Origin: Sphingomonas sanxanigenens DSM 19645 = NX02
Lineage (GTDB): Bacteria > Pseudomonadota > Alphaproteobacteria > Sphingomonadales > Sphingomonadaceae
Assembly: GCF_000512205.2 (NCBI RefSeq)
Contig: NZ_CP006644.1
Coordinates: forward strand, 3,838,520-3,902,519
Length of the DNA stretch: 64,000 nt
Direction of reading: 5' to 3'
Positions 41,108 to 51,295 of the stretch are shown piece by piece; within the stretch, counting starts at the first letter, position 1, and each line of letters opens with the position of its first letter. Under the pieces are notes generated by a model. It did no database searches. It was not told the DNA's origin and saw nothing but the letters and a program-made list of their open reading frames with translations. The position numbers and the translations under genes were made by a program.

Positions 41108-42078
41108 TGGGGCGCTCCTGGCAGGGTTGCAGGATCGGGAATGCCGGTATCGGGATAGCTGGGCGCGTACTGGTGCAACACAGCCCAGAGATACCAGTTA
41201 TCGACGACGGTGCCGGTCAGCAGGATGCCTATGGCCCCGGTCAGCGGGGTCAGCACCGCAAACCACCACGCCCAGCGATGGATCGATTCCATCGTCGCGT
41301 TGAACCCCATCGTCCAGCGCCAGAACAGCGCTGCGCGCTCCGATGCGGTGCCGCGATCGGTGATCTGCTCGATCTCGCGCTCGCCGCCGTAGCGGCCGAC
41401 GGCCAGGATCGTTGCGCCGTGCATCGCGAACAGCAGCGTGGACCCGTAAAGGAACACGATCGAGAGGCAGTGGAAGGGGTTGTAGAAGAGGTTGCCGTAG
41501 CGGATCGAAAACGCTGCGGTCCAGTCGAGATGAGGAAAGATGCCGAACGGAACCGCTTCGGCCCAGCTGCCCATCAGCATCGGCCGGATGAACCCCAGCG
41601 TGATGATGAGGAAGATGCCGGCGGCGAACGCCCAGGCGACATGCGTCCCCATGCCCAGGGAGCGGGCGCGGCGGAACGTGCGAAGCCACCACAGGATCAG
41701 CGCCGTCGTCATCGAGAAGCCGGCGATCTGCCACCAGCCACCTTCGGCCAGCGGCACGAACAGCTGGAAGCCCCATTGCGGCCCCGGCGGCTCCAATGCG
41801 AGCCAGGGCAGCTGGCGGACGAACTGGATCGGATCCCAGTTCACGCTGGCCATCATGTTGAGACCGATGATCTCGAACGCGAGGAACGCAAAGAGCAGCG
41901 AGGCCATGCCGAGCGTGCCGAGATAAATCGGTCCGATCTGCGCCGCGCCCAGCTTGCCGAGCCAATAATTGTAGATGCCGGTGCCGCTGCGCTCGAAGGT
42001 CGCGTCGCGCAGGGGCGGCCCTGCCTCGAGCGGACCGCGAAGCTGCACCTGGGTGAACATGTTCTGGTAGCGTGGCAT
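41104..42078 (-). CDS. pufM: Reaction centre M subunit
   Basis: This 324-residue subunit has five membrane helices. The helix-D/E region carries the His ligands for bacteriochlorophyll and the non-haem iron ([40 protein letters not shown]). The C-terminal extension after helix E contacts PufC, as expected where a cytochrome subunit is present. It lies 15 bases after pufL and overlaps pufC. Confidence 0.97.
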   Translation of the reverse strand: MPRYQNMFTQVQLRGPLEAGPPLRDATFERSGTGIYNYWLGKLGAAQIGPIYLGTLGMASLLFAFLAFEIIGLNMMASVNWDPIQFVRQLPWLALEPPGPQWGFQLFVPLAEGGWWQIAGFSMTTALILWWLRTFRRARSLGMGTHVAWAFAAGIFLIITLGFIRPMLMGSWAEAVPFGIFPHLDWTAAFSIRYGNLFYNPFHCLSIVFLYGSTLLFAMHGATILAVGRYGGEREIEQITDRGTASERAALFWRWTMGFNATMESIHRWAWWFAVLTPLTGAIGILLTGTVVDNWYLWAVLHQYAPSYPDTGIPDPATLPGAPQ

Positions 42079-42093
42079 GGCGCACTTCCCCCT

Positions 42094-42918
42094 TTAGGAC
42101 CAGATCGGCAGGTTGAGCCACCACGTCCACCACTCGGGCCAGCCCCGCGTCCAGAGCGGCCCCGAGATGATGATGCAGATCGCGCTCCAGAAACCCGCCG
42201 AGAGGGCGAGGAACAGGCCCAGCCGGTGGATGCCCAGCGTGCCCACCGAGTAGCCGATCGTGTCGCGGAAGAAGGCGTCTTCATATTCCGGCGACTTCAC
42301 CGCCTCGCCCGGTGCGGGATTGACCGACGACAGCACGAGTGCGCCGTGGAACGCGAGAGCGCCTCCGGTGACGAAGAAGAAACTCACCGCGATCATGTGC
42401 GCGGGATTGTAGTGGAAATGGAGGTATTGATAGCCGGTGTTCGACACCCAATCGAGATGGCTGAAGATGCCATAGGGAAAACCGAATCCCCAGGCGCCCA
42501 GCATCAGCGGGCGGATCACGACGAGCGAAACATAGGCGAAGATCGCAAAACCATAGGCAAAGGGCACATGATAGCCAATGCCGAGCTTTCGGCAGATCTC
42601 GACCTCGCGCAGCGCCCAGGACACGAAGGCCCCGATCGCGCAGATGGTGATGATCTGCCAAAAGCCCCCTTCGCGAAGCGGCGCGAGACCAAGCCCGTAG
42701 CTGGTATCCGGCGGGGCGATGCTGATCAGCCAGGGATTCCACGTCGGCCCGAGCGAGGCCGCGTAGAAGATCAATGCGGTCCCCAGCGATGCGGTGATCG
42801 CGGTCATGACGCCGAAGAAGCCGACGTAGAAGGGGCCGACCCAGAAGTCGAACAGGTCGCCGCCGATCAGCGTCCCCCCCCGCACCCGGTATTTCCGCTC
42901 GAAGCTCAGCAGCGCCAT
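42094..42918 (-). CDS. pufL: Reaction centre L subunit
   Basis: This 274-residue subunit has five membrane helices. Family landmarks are [20 protein letters not shown] at the N-terminus, the special-pair and iron-site His region ([20 protein letters not shown]) and [19 protein letters not shown] in helix E. GGAG lies 7 bases ahead of the ATG. It is separated from pufA by 127 bases that contain two strong hairpins. Confidence 0.97.
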   Translation of the reverse strand: MALLSFERKYRVRGGTLIGGDLFDFWVGPFYVGFFGVMTAITASLGTALIFYAASLGPTWNPWLISIAPPDTSYGLGLAPLREGGFWQIITICAIGAFVSWALREVEICRKLGIGYHVPFAYGFAIFAYVSLVVIRPLMLGAWGFGFPYGIFSHLDWVSNTGYQYLHFHYNPAHMIAVSFFFVTGGALAFHGALVLSSVNPAPGEAVKSPEYEDAFFRDTIGYSVGTLGIHRLGLFLALSAGFWSAICIIISGPLWTRGWPEWWTWWLNLPIWS

Positions 42919-42977
42919 GGCATGTCTCCGTTCCCTGGCAGGCGCCCGGGATCGTTGCTTTCAGATCGTGTCGATGA

Positions 42978-43005
42978 ACGAGGCCGGCTTGATATCCGGC
43001 CTCGT
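42978..43005 (-). promoter_or_regulatory. Intercistronic hairpin 1 between pufA and pufL
   Basis: A perfect 10-base stem, ACGAGGCCGG / CCGGCCTCGT, has an 8-base loop. Stem-loops at this place protect the pufBA part of the mRNA from 3' decay in purple bacteria, giving more antenna than reaction-centre subunits. Confidence 0.75.
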
Positions 43006-43019
43006 CCACCCGCAAGCGC

Positions 43020-43037
43020 GCACCGGCAGGCCGGTGC
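43020..43037 (-). promoter_or_regulatory. Intercistronic hairpin 2 directly after pufA
   Basis: An 8-base inverted repeat, GCACCGGC-AG-GCCGGTGC, lies 8 bases beyond the pufA stop. With hairpin 1 it forms a double barrier to 3'-to-5' exonucleases. Confidence 0.65.
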
Positions 43038-43045
43038 TGCCCCGG

Positions 43046-43225
43046 TCAGGGGGCTGCCGGGCTCACCGGCGCCGTTGCCGCTGCAGGCTGATGCGGACCA
43101 TCGAGCCAATTGAAGCGATCCGTGCTCAGCAGGATGAAGTGAATCAGCAAAGCCAGCACAAAGAGGAATATAAACAACGCCACCAGCGCGCGGCGGGGGT
43201 CGAAGATGAGCCATACTCTCCACAT
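43046..43225 (-). CDS. pufA: Light-harvesting 1 alpha subunit
   Basis: This 59-residue antenna polypeptide begins [20 protein letters not shown], a classic LH1-alpha start, followed by one membrane helix with the bacteriochlorophyll-binding His in [18 protein letters not shown]. An Ala/Pro-rich tail of about 15 residues follows. It lies 58 bases after pufB and ends before two stabilising hairpins. Confidence 0.95.
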   Translation of the reverse strand: MWRVWLIFDPRRALVALFIFLFVLALLIHFILLSTDRFNWLDGPHQPAAATAPVSPAAP

Positions 43226-43283
43226 GTCGTGGTTCCTTGTCTTTTACAGCCGAGTTTTCATTGCCTGTTCCAAATGATCGGAA

Positions 43284-43439
43284 TCAGAGCCAAGGCCGCC
43301 AGTTCCAGACCAGCACGTGAGCGACGACCGCCACAGCTGTGAAGATAAGGAAGCTCATAACGAAGATCTTGTGGAACTCCTTGGCTTCATCTTGAGTTAG
43401 GTAGGTTCGCAGCCCTACCCTTTCGTTCGGATCGTCCAT
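43284..43439 (-). CDS. pufB: Light-harvesting 1 beta subunit
   Basis: This 51-residue antenna polypeptide begins [20 protein letters not shown]. The N-terminal polar part is followed by one membrane helix with the bacteriochlorophyll-binding His in [15 protein letters not shown], the typical LH1-beta end. The ATG at 43439 follows GGAG by 8 bases; a longer in-frame extension is not family-like. It is the first puf gene, after bchZ. Confidence 0.95.
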   Translation of the reverse strand: MDDPNERVGLRTYLTQDEAKEFHKIFVMSFLIFTAVAVVAHVLVWNWRPWL

Positions 43440-43578
43440 GACTACGTCTCCATTGTTCCCGACGAGGGCAGGAGCGTGAAACGCGCTCCCCGGCGGCATC
43501 CTCCCGAGCACGGCGCCCGGGTGGATCGGTTGGCCCGATGCGATCCTTTCGGATCGAGACGGGAAAAGCTGTCCGCGA

Positions 43579-45024
43579 TCATCCGTCGCGGCTTTCGGTC
43601 ATCGCGAGCGCGAGGCTCTTCGAAGTCACCGAGGGTTCGCCGGCGCGGCGGGCAGCACGTTCGGCTGCATCGCGAATGCGTTTGGCCATCGAGATGCGCA
43701 CCAGCACGGGCGCGCGCTCTACGGCTGCGTCCAACTCGGCTTTCGCCGCATCCTCCCACATCAACTCGCGCTCGATCAAAGCCGGCGTTGCCTCGGCCCT
43801 GTCGAGTTGGCCCGCCAGCGGAAGGATATGGAAGAGCGCGTCGAACAGCGCGTTGCATACTTCCTGAACGAGATAGGTCGCGCCGGAATAGCCCATGAAC
43901 GGCGTGCCGGTATGCCGGCGGATGATCGCACCGGGGAAACTCGCGGGGATATAGACGCCCCGTCCGCCGGCCTCTGCCATGTACATGCGCTCGTTGAAGC
44001 TGCCGAACAGGATGAGCGGCGGGTTCGTCGCGATCATATCCTTGATCGACTGGTTGTCCGACTTCGCGCCTGCGAGGCGCGAAACGCTGAAGTGGCACGG
44101 CAATCCCATATCGTCTTCCAGGAACTTGCGGATGCCGCGAGCGTAGGTGTCGGTCGCGACGATGCCGAAGCTTGCGGTCCCGAAGAAATCCTGGGTGACC
44201 GAACGCCACAGATCCCACAGCGGCTTGATCGTCGTGTGCTTCTCCCGCTCGATGAACGGCTCCGGATCCAGGCCGGTCAACTCGCCCAATGTGCGCAGGA
44301 AGAGCGTCGTCGATTCCAGCCCGATCGGTGCCTGGAGATAGGGGCGCTCGAGCACCTCGCAAATCCCGCGGCCGAATTCGCGATACATGCAGACGTTGAC
44401 CTGGGCGTCGGCTAGCTTGCGCACGTCGGCGAGGTGGCTGCCGAGCGGGAAGACCATGTTGATCTCAGCGCCGATTCCCTCGACCAGGCGACGGATCTCG
44501 GCAAGGTCGGACGGCATGTTGAACGTGCCGTACATCGGCCCGACGATGTTGATCCGCGGCTTCTCACCCGCCTTGAGCGGGCGCGGCGCCGGCACTTTTT
44601 TCGGGCCGAATTGCGTCCACAGCCAGGTCAGCGCCCTGTCGCCCGACTGCCACTGATCCTCGTCGATCGTGCGCGGCAGGAACCGCTGGACGTTGGTGCC
44701 TTCCGGCGTCACCCCGCCACCGATCATCTCGGCGATCGATCCGGTAACCACCACCGCGGGCAGATCCGGGTCGAGCGTCTTCCACGCGCGCCTCATCGCG
44801 CCCTCGGTACCGTCGCGGCCGAGTTCCTGCTCGCCCAGCCCGGTTACGACGATCGGCAGTTCGTGGGGGGGCAGGCCGTCCGTATAGTGCAGCACGGACG
44901 TAACGGGCAGATTCTCGCATCCGACCGGGCCATCGATGATGACCTGCAACCCTTTGATCGCGGTGAACGCGTAGACCGCGCCCCAGTAGCCGCCTGCGCG
45001 GTCATGATCGATAATCAGCGTCAT
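43579..45024 (-). CDS. bchZ: Chlorophyllide a reductase subunit BchZ
   Basis: This 481-residue NifK-like subunit of chlorophyllide oxidoreductase (COR) reduces ring B of chlorophyllide. It begins [20 protein letters not shown], with [19 protein letters not shown] and [19 protein letters not shown] as family segments. The Cys in GPVGCENL is a likely cluster ligand. Its start overlaps the bchY stop by four bases. Part of the superoperon with the puf genes. Confidence 0.96.
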   Translation of the reverse strand: MTLIIDHDRAGGYWGAVYAFTAIKGLQVIIDGPVGCENLPVTSVLHYTDGLPPHELPIVVTGLGEQELGRDGTEGAMRRAWKTLDPDLPAVVVTGSIAEMIGGGVTPEGTNVQRFLPRTIDEDQWQSGDRALTWLWTQFGPKKVPAPRPLKAGEKPRINIVGPMYGTFNMPSDLAEIRRLVEGIGAEINMVFPLGSHLADVRKLADAQVNVCMYREFGRGICEVLERPYLQAPIGLESTTLFLRTLGELTGLDPEPFIEREKHTTIKPLWDLWRSVTQDFFGTASFGIVATDTYARGIRKFLEDDMGLPCHFSVSRLAGAKSDNQSIKDMIATNPPLILFGSFNERMYMAEAGGRGVYIPASFPGAIIRRHTGTPFMGYSGATYLVQEVCNALFDALFHILPLAGQLDRAEATPALIERELMWEDAAKAELDAAVERAPVLVRISMAKRIRDAAERAARRAGEPSVTSKSLALAMTESRDG

Positions 45025-46544
45025 GATCCGACATGCTCCTCGGCCTTCGCGGCGGCGATGCGCCGCGCTGCGAGCTTGGCCTTGAACTCGGGCCGATCGA
45101 CCGGCGTATTCTCCCACACACCGGCGCTCGCGCCCGCCCCGACACCTTCGAAGAACCTGGTCATCCGGTCGAAGCGGTGCTGGTTGGCGAGCGCCGCGTT
45201 GACGACCATCGCCAGGCTACCGGCCCCCGCCGGCCCCATCAGCGGCCGCGCCGAGATGAGATTGGTGAAGTAGAGCGCCGGCATCGCCTTCTGCTTGGCA
45301 TGCTGCACCACCGGAGTGGTGCCGATCGCGAGATCGGGGCCGAACTCTTCGACCGCGGCGATATCCTGTTCCAGGCTGGCGCGGTACTGGACGCGGCAGC
45401 CATGGCCCTCGAGCCATTCGCGGTCGGGATCCGACCAGACGGTGCGCGGGCAAGCGGTGCCGACATAGGGCACGTCCGCGCCGCTTTCGATCAGCAGACG
45501 CGCGACCAGCAGTTCCGAACCTTCATAGCCCGATACGGTGATCCGCCCGTCGATCGGCCGGGCGGCGAGCGCGCCGGCTATGGCGGGCAGGAACTTGTTC
45601 TTCGACGCATCGATCTTGTCCTGGGCGACGCCGCAGGCCTGGCCGATCGCGTCCAGCCACGCCGCAGTACCGTCCCGTCCGACTGGCGCCGAACCGACCA
45701 CCGAGCGTCCGGCGGCCTCGAACTCGCGGATGCTCGCCGTGTAGAAAGGATGGATCGCGCCGACGACCGCACAGTCCAGCGCCGAATAGAGTTCGCGCCA
45801 TTCACGCGTCGGCACCACCGGCCCGGCGGCAAGCCCGAGCGGCGCGAGCATCAGCCCGATCCCCGGGGGGTCGGCCGGAAACATCTCACCGAGCAACGTC
45901 ACCGTCGGACGGTCGGCGCGCTCCTTCGGGGCAGGCACGGGGCCGGCCGCCGCTTCCCTCGAGGCGTAGGCCAGCATGGCGCCGGCCAACACATCCTTGG
46001 CTTCGGCATGGGTCGGCACGCCGAAGCCCGGCACGTCGATGCCGATCACGCGTACGCCGTTGATCTGGTCGGGCAGCAGCTGCAGCGGCACGCCCGACGC
46101 GGTCGGCACGCACAGATTGGTGACGATGATCGTGTCGTACAAAGCCGGGTCGGCCAATCCCTCGACCGCTTCCTTGATGTCCTCGAACAGCTTGCCGGTG
46201 ACGAGCGTCTCGGAACTGAACGGCACGTAGCCCACGCTCCGTTTCGCGCCGTAGAAATGCGATGTGAAGGTCAGCCCGTAGACGCAGCAGGCCGAGCCTG
46301 ACAGCACGCTTGCAGTGCGGCGCATGCGCAGGCCGACCCGCAGCGATCCGAACGCCGGGCACATGGATTGCGGCTGATCGTGCGGACCTTGCGGATAATC
46401 CGTGGCATAGCGATCGAGGATCGCGGTCTTGCCGGCTTTCGCCGCTGCGTCGCGCATCGTTTCCTTCGATCCGCAGCCACCCTCTACCGGTATCGGCGCC
46501 AGATCGATGCGGTCGCGATCGCGGGAGGGAGCTTGTGTTTCCAC
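45021..46544 (-). CDS. bchY: Chlorophyllide a reductase subunit BchY
   Basis: This 507-residue NifD-like subunit of COR carries cluster ligands and family signatures in [40 protein letters not shown] and [19 protein letters not shown] at 46544, two bases after the bchX stop, gives a start just ahead of the conserved [10 protein letters not shown] region. A later ATG would remove it. Its stop overlaps bchZ. Confidence 0.94.
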   Translation of the reverse strand: METQAPSRDRDRIDLAPIPVEGGCGSKETMRDAAAKAGKTAILDRYATDYPQGPHDQPQSMCPAFGSLRVGLRMRRTASVLSGSACCVYGLTFTSHFYGAKRSVGYVPFSSETLVTGKLFEDIKEAVEGLADPALYDTIIVTNLCVPTASGVPLQLLPDQINGVRVIGIDVPGFGVPTHAEAKDVLAGAMLAYASREAAAGPVPAPKERADRPTVTLLGEMFPADPPGIGLMLAPLGLAAGPVVPTREWRELYSALDCAVVGAIHPFYTASIREFEAAGRSVVGSAPVGRDGTAAWLDAIGQACGVAQDKIDASKNKFLPAIAGALAARPIDGRITVSGYEGSELLVARLLIESGADVPYVGTACPRTVWSDPDREWLEGHGCRVQYRASLEQDIAAVEEFGPDLAIGTTPVVQHAKQKAMPALYFTNLISARPLMGPAGAGSLAMVVNAALANQHRFDRMTRFFEGVGAGASAGVWENTPVDRPEFKAKLAARRIAAAKAEEHVGS

Positions 46545-46546
46545 GA

Positions 46547-47530
46547 TCAAACCGCGTCGTACACGATTTCGAGGCTCGGCTTGGCGACATAGGCGACGCC
46601 GCGCATGTCCGCCTGCGTCGCGGGCCTGAGCGTGAAGTCCGCCCCGGTCACGTCGGCGCTGAACAAGCCGAGCAGCCCATCCTGGTCGAGCGGCGCGGGT
46701 CGCAGCGGTGGCGCCTCGGCGACGTTGATCGCGAGCTGTTCGAACAGCGAAGCCCATTCCCCGCCGGGCTTGCCGATGATCTGGTAATTGGCGCTTTTCT
46801 TGCGAATATCGTCATTGGCCGGAATGGCCGTCAGCACCGGGATGCCAACGGCTTCGGCAAAGGCGTTGGCCTCGCCCGTGCCGTCATCCTTGTTGAGAAT
46901 CATGCCGGCAACGCCGACATTGCCGCCCATCTTGCGGAAATACTCGACCGCCTTGCAGACGTTGTTGGCGACGTACAGCGACTGGAGATCGTTCGAAGCG
47001 ACGACGATGACCTTCTGGCACATGTCGCGCGCGATCGGCAGGCCGAACCCGCCGCACACCACGTCCCCCAGAAAATCGAGCAGGACGTAGTCGAAGCCCC
47101 ATTCGTGGAAGCCGAGTTTTTCGAGCGTTTCGAAACCATGGATAATGCCGCGTCCGCCGCAGCCGCGGCCGACTTCCGGGCCGCCCAGCTCCATCGCGAA
47201 CACGCCGTCGCGCTGGAAGCAGACGTCCTCGATGCCGATTTCTTCCCCGGCGAGCTTCTTCCTGGACGACGTCTCGATGATCGTCGGCGTCGACTTGCCG
47301 CCGAACAGCAGACTGGTGGTATCTGACTTCGGATCGCAGCCGATCAGCAGCACGCGCTTGCCCTGCTGCGCCATCATGTAGCTGAGATTGGCGAGCGCGA
47401 ACGACTTGCCGCTGCCACCCTTTCCATAGATCGCGATGATCTGGGTTTCTTTGGTGACCGGACCCGACGGCACCGGATCGGGTTCGAACGACGCTTCTTC
47501 GCGCAGCGGCCCCGGATCGAACATACTCAT
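46547..47530 (-). CDS. bchX: Chlorophyllide a reductase iron protein BchX
   Basis: This 327-residue NifH-like ATPase delivers electrons to BchYZ. The P-loop YGKGGSGKSFALANLS is near residue 36, with cluster cysteines in GPEVGRGCGGRG and [14 protein letters not shown]-terminal extension of about 40 residues is typical of BchX compared with BchL. Its ATG overlaps the bchC stop. Confidence 0.96.
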   Translation of the reverse strand: MSMFDPGPLREEASFEPDPVPSGPVTKETQIIAIYGKGGSGKSFALANLSYMMAQQGKRVLLIGCDPKSDTTSLLFGGKSTPTIIETSSRKKLAGEEIGIEDVCFQRDGVFAMELGGPEVGRGCGGRGIIHGFETLEKLGFHEWGFDYVLLDFLGDVVCGGFGLPIARDMCQKVIVVASNDLQSLYVANNVCKAVEYFRKMGGNVGVAGMILNKDDGTGEANAFAEAVGIPVLTAIPANDDIRKKSANYQIIGKPGGEWASLFEQLAINVAEAPPLRPAPLDQDGLLGLFSADVTGADFTLRPATQADMRGVAYVAKPSLEIVYDAV

Positions 47531-48453
47531 AAGTTTCTCCAGTCCAGGACCATCTTCAGGCAATCGGGATCGGTGAAGGCCTGCGGGTAGGCGCTCGCCG
47601 CCTCTGCCGCTGGCCGTGCATGGCTGATGAGCCCGTCCAGCTTCAGCGCACCGCTTGCGATCAATGCCGTAGTCGCGGCGATGTCGGTCGGCGTGAATTC
47701 GGCGGCGATGCGCAGCCGTGCTTCGCGCATGAACGCCGGCGCGAACGCGAACGACAGGCGATCGTAGAAGCCGGCCAGTACGATCTCGCCGCCCTTGGCA
47801 AGCCGCGGGATGGTAATGTCGAGCACATCCGTCGCGCCGCTCGCATCGTAGATCGTGCGATAGTCGCGTCGGGGATCCGCCGCAGGGTCGATCACGGCAT
47901 AACCGGCTGCGGCCCGACGTAACGCGTTGGTTTCCCATATCACGGGCGCCGGCATGCCGCGGGCGATTGCCAGCCTGGCGATGAGCCGGCCGAGAATGCC
48001 GTGTCCGATGATCAGTTCGGGGGCAGCCCCGCCGGCGACCGCATGATGTGCGGTTGCGGCAAGCGCCAGCAGGATACCCTCGCGGCCGAGGCTCTCGGCT
48101 ATCGGCATGGCGCGGGCCGACGGCACGATGACAGTGCGCGCCGTGCCTCCGAACAGGCCCTTCGCCTGCACGTAGCAGCTCGCACCCGGCACGAAGACCC
48201 ATTCGCCGATCCGCCGTCGCGCGTCTTCGCCGGCATCCACAATCCGACCGACCGATTCGTAGCCGGGAACGAGCGGATATCCCATGCCGGGAAAATTCGG
48301 CATCCGGCCGGTCCACAACAGCTTTTCGGTGCCGGACGAGATGCCGCTCCAGTCGATCTCGACGCGGACGTCGCCGCTGTCGATCGGATTCAAGGCGAGC
48401 GGGCGGAGCGCGAGTTGCTCCGGCGCCTCCAGTATGACCGCGAGTGCGTCCAT
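47527..48453 (-). CDS. bchC: Bacteriochlorophyllide a dehydrogenase BchC
   Basis: This 308-residue medium-chain dehydrogenase-like protein oxidises the C3 hydroxyethyl group to acetyl. An N-terminal GroES-like domain (DWSGISSGTEKLLWTGRMPN; LVPGYESVGRIVDAGED) precedes a Rossmann domain (ELIIGHGILGRLIARLAI). It begins 97 bases downstream of the crtF stop, and the gap contains two PpsR boxes, so it probably has its own regulated promoter. Confidence 0.94.
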   Translation of the reverse strand: MDALAVILEAPEQLALRPLALNPIDSGDVRVEIDWSGISSGTEKLLWTGRMPNFPGMGYPLVPGYESVGRIVDAGEDARRRIGEWVFVPGASCYVQAKGLFGGTARTVIVPSARAMPIAESLGREGILLALAATAHHAVAGGAAPELIIGHGILGRLIARLAIARGMPAPVIWETNALRRAAAGYAVIDPAADPRRDYRTIYDASGATDVLDITIPRLAKGGEIVLAGFYDRLSFAFAPAFMREARLRIAAEFTPTDIAATTALIASGALKLDGLISHARPAAEAASAYPQAFTDPDCLKMVLDWRNL

Positions 48454-48500
48454 ACACCCTTCCCCTCCGGCATGCGGCCCGGTTTGGACCCCTCTGCATG

Positions 48501-48518
48501 TGTACTATTATCTAGACG
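48501..48518. promoter_or_regulatory. PpsR box in the bchC promoter (imperfect)
   Basis: TGTA-N10-GACG matches the TGT-N12-ACA consensus except for the last base. It lies 48 bases upstream of the bchC start and 8 bases from the perfect box at 48527-48544. Confidence 0.6.
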
Positions 48519-48526
48519 CTTCTAAA

Positions 48527-48544
48527 TGTCAAACATATTGGACA
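48527..48544. promoter_or_regulatory. PpsR box in the bchC promoter (perfect)
   Basis: TGTCAAACATATTGGACA is a full match to the PpsR/CrtJ consensus TGTC-N10-GACA. The pair of boxes between crtF and bchC is a known arrangement in purple bacteria, where PpsR binds cooperatively. Confidence 0.8.
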
Positions 48545-48550
48545 TATAGG

Positions 48551-49675
48551 TCAGCGTCTTGCGATGATCGCTCTCGTGGTGAGCGGCAGCGCCGTCGGGA
48601 GGAGACGTGACGACGCGAACCCGGCCTGGCTGAGCATTGCCCTGATTTCGGTGGGGCTCCGTGGCCTGCCCGAGCCCATCGCAAGAAGATAGAAGCCGAA
48701 ATAGGCATCGCCGGCCGGTTCGGCGCCCGGAGTCTCTGCCATGGGCTCCGTGATGAACAGCGTGCCGCCGGGAGGCAGCGCGGCATGGACGGCACGCAAA
48801 AGCGTCAGCGCAGGTCCGTCATCATGATCATGGAGAACACGGACGAGGGATATGATGTCAAAGCCATCCGGCAACGCATCCGAGAGAAAATTGCCGCCGA
48901 ATATCGTGATTCGCGTAGCCATGCCCGCCGATTCGAGGCGCGATCGGGCACGCTCTCCGACGGCCGGGAGATCGAACAGCGCGAGGTCGAGCCCCGGCGC
49001 GCGGGTGCCGACCGCAGCGAGGAACGCCCCTTCCCCACCCCCGACATCGAGCAGGCGGCGGTGTTGGCGAAACGGATAGGCATCGATGGCCTGCGCCGCG
49101 ACCATCGGTTGCGATGCTGCCATCAGCGCCGAATAGGCCGCCACGTCCGCACTGTTGCCGCTCCCCGCCATCTCCGCATAGCGCCACAGATTGGACAATC
49201 CGCCGCCGCCCCCGCCCCGCCTGAGCAACCCCACCGGGTCCGCCAGATCGGCGTAAAGAAGGTGGTGATGGGCAACCATCTCGGCGATGCCCCTGTTGCC
49301 GCGAAGCGCCGCGCCTTGGCTGCCGAGCGCCCATCCGGCCCCGAACCGCTCGACGAGGCCGAGCGCCGCCGCCCCGCGCAAAAGGCGCTCGGCTCCGGCC
49401 GGGGGAAGATTCGTGCGAGTCGCGATGATTGTGCTGTCCAGGGGACCGTCCGCCAGCAGATCGAGCAGCCCCAATTCGACGCAGGCCGCAAGGATCTGCG
49501 AATAGGTGAATCCGGCAACCAGGTCGAACAGGGCACGCGCCCGCCGACGTGCAATCGGTCGCGTGAGCGGAAACCGTGTCGCGAACTGCTGGAAGCGCGG
49601 CGATGCCAGCACCCGGTTGCGCCACGCCAGCCAGCGCTCCCTGAGCCGCGAACTTTTCTGAGTGTACGAAACCAT
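48551..49675 (-). CDS. crtF: Hydroxyneurosporene/demethylspheroidene O-methyltransferase CrtF
   Basis: This 374-residue SAM-dependent methyltransferase methylates the C1 hydroxyl group of acyclic carotenoids. The N-terminal dimerisation part carries FPLTRPIARRRARALFDLVA, a CrtF signature. The SAM motif LLDVGGGEGAFLAAVG is near residue 200 and ISLVRVLHDHDDGPALTLL holds the catalytic His region. The start at 49675 has no good ribosome site, and a PpsR box begins 2 bases upstream of it, so the true start may be later (for example a GTG at codon 22) or the mRNA may be leaderless. Confidence 0.92.
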   Translation of the reverse strand: MVSYTQKSSRLRERWLAWRNRVLASPRFQQFATRFPLTRPIARRRARALFDLVAGFTYSQILAACVELGLLDLLADGPLDSTIIATRTNLPPAGAERLLRGAAALGLVERFGAGWALGSQGAALRGNRGIAEMVAHHHLLYADLADPVGLLRRGGGGGGLSNLWRYAEMAGSGNSADVAAYSALMAASQPMVAAQAIDAYPFRQHRRLLDVGGGEGAFLAAVGTRAPGLDLALFDLPAVGERARSRLESAGMATRITIFGGNFLSDALPDGFDIISLVRVLHDHDDGPALTLLRAVHAALPPGGTLFITEPMAETPGAEPAGDAYFGFYLLAMGSGRPRSPTEIRAMLSQAGFASSRLLPTALPLTTRAIIARR

Positions 49676-49676
49676 A

Positions 49677-49694
49677 TGTCCAGTTGTGTGGACA
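49677..49694. promoter_or_regulatory. PpsR box between crtF and crtD
   Basis: TGTCCAGTTGTGTGGACA is a perfect TGTC-N10-GACA match, extended to a 5-base dyad TGTCC/GGACA. It lies in the 54-base divergent gap, 36 bases ahead of crtD and directly at the crtF start, so it can repress both directions. Confidence 0.8.
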
Positions 49695-49729
49695 CATGAT
49701 AGCGTCACGTCAATTGGAGGTCGCAGCGA

Positions 49730-51295
49730 ATGCAGCGTGAGAGCGTAGTGGTCATCGGCGCGGGGATCGGCGGGCTCGTCAGTGCCGCCTTGCTCGCTGC
49801 CCGTGGCTGCGACGTCACGGTCCTGGAGGCAGCTGCAGGTCCCGGCGGCAAATTGAGGACGGTCGGCCCGGCCGCGGATGCCATCGACGGCGGCCCCACC
49901 GTCTTCACCATGCGGACCGTGTTTGCAGAGATTTTCGAAGCATGCGGCTCTGCGCTGGACGATCATCTCACGATGCAGCCGGCGACCACCCTCGCCCGGC
50001 ACGCTTGGGATGAAGACCGAATGGACCTGTTTGCCGATCCCGCCGCAAGCGAAGTCGCGATCGGCGATTTCGCCGGCGCGGCGGATGCACGCGGGTACCG
50101 TGCGTTCCGCGCCGAGGCCAAGCGCATTTTCGATGCGCTCGACCGCCCCTTCCTGCGCGACACCAAGGTCGATCCGCTTACGCTCGGCTGGCGCATGGGA
50201 ATGCGCGGCTTTGCCGACTATTGCACCTTGAGGCCGTACACTTCGCTTTGGCGGGCGCTGGGCGGCTACTTTCGCGATCCGCGGCTGCGCCAGTTGTTCG
50301 GCCGCTACGCGACCTATTGCGGCTCCTCGCCCTTCCAATGTCCCGCCACGCTCATGTTGATCGCACATGTCGAGGCGAGCGGCGTGTGGCTGATCGATGG
50401 CGGCATGCATCGTCTGGCCTATGCGTTGGAAGCACTCGGCCGGGCCAACGGGGTGCGTTTCCGCTACGCCACGCCGGTTTCCGAGATCCTCATCGCGCAG
50501 GGGCGCGCGGCGGGGGTGCAACTGGCGGATGGCGAACGGGTCGGCGCAACGTCGGTCATCTGCAACGCCGATCCCGCGGCGCTGGGCTCGGGCCGCTTCG
50601 GCCAGGCCGCTCGCGGTGCGGCGGCCCCTGTCCCGCGCCGCCGCCGCTCGTTGAGCGCGATGGTCTGGACGGGACGAGCCCATGCAAAGGGCTTCCCGCT
50701 CATCCGCCACAACATATTCTTCTCGGACGACTATGCCGCCGAGTTTGCGGCGCTGGCCAAGGGCCGGCTGGCGGATGCGCCGAGCGTCTATCTGTGCGCG
50801 CAGGATCGCGACGGCGGCGCTTCCGCGCAATCGCCGGCCCATCCGGCCGGCGAGCGATTCCAGATCATCGTCAATGCGCCGCCGATCGGCGACGGCGAAG
50901 AGTTCACCCAAGCGGAGATCGAGAGATGCACACGGCATATGCTGGACCGCGTTTCGCGGGCGGGACTTTCGCTCGCGTTGGCGCCGTCGACCATGTTGAC
51001 GACGCCACGGGGGTTCGAGAGCCTGTGTCCGTCGACGGGTGGAGCCCTCTATGGACCGGCCTCGCACGGGTGGGCGGCCTCCTTCCGTCGGCAGGGCAGC
51101 CGGACGCGGATCCCTGGGCTTTACTGCGCGGGCGGGAGTACCCACCCCGGCGCGGGCGTCCCGATGGCGGCGCTTTCCGGCCGACTAGCCGTCGAATGCC
51201 TGCTCATGGACCGCGCTTCGACGTCGCGGTCGCTCCGAACGGCTATGCCTGGTGGTATATCGACGCAACCAGCGCGGACGGCGCCTACGGGCTGA
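49730..51295 (+). CDS. crtD: 1-hydroxycarotenoid 3,4-desaturase CrtD
   Basis: This 521-residue flavoprotein of the phytoene-desaturase family has an N-terminal FAD motif ([20 protein letters not shown]) and a C-terminal [20 protein letters not shown] loop that closes the FAD site. The order crtD-crtC, divergent from crtF, points to CrtD (3,4-desaturation of hydroxy- or methoxy-neurosporene) rather than CrtI. GGAGG precedes the ATG. The last 33 residues, overlapping crtC, are not conserved-looking. Confidence 0.9.
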   Translation: MQRESVVVIGAGIGGLVSAALLAARGCDVTVLEAAAGPGGKLRTVGPAADAIDGGPTVFTMRTVFAEIFEACGSALDDHLTMQPATTLARHAWDEDRMDLFADPAASEVAIGDFAGAADARGYRAFRAEAKRIFDALDRPFLRDTKVDPLTLGWRMGMRGFADYCTLRPYTSLWRALGGYFRDPRLRQLFGRYATYCGSSPFQCPATLMLIAHVEASGVWLIDGGMHRLAYALEALGRANGVRFRYATPVSEILIAQGRAAGVQLADGERVGATSVICNADPAALGSGRFGQAARGAAAPVPRRRRSLSAMVWTGRAHAKGFPLIRHNIFFSDDYAAEFAALAKGRLADAPSVYLCAQDRDGGASAQSPAHPAGERFQIIVNAPPIGDGEEFTQAEIERCTRHMLDRVSRAGLSLALAPSTMLTTPRGFESLCPSTGGALYGPASHGWAASFRRQGSRTRIPGLYCAGGSTHPGAGVPMAALSGRLAVECLLMDRASTSRSLRTAMPGGISTQPARTAPTG

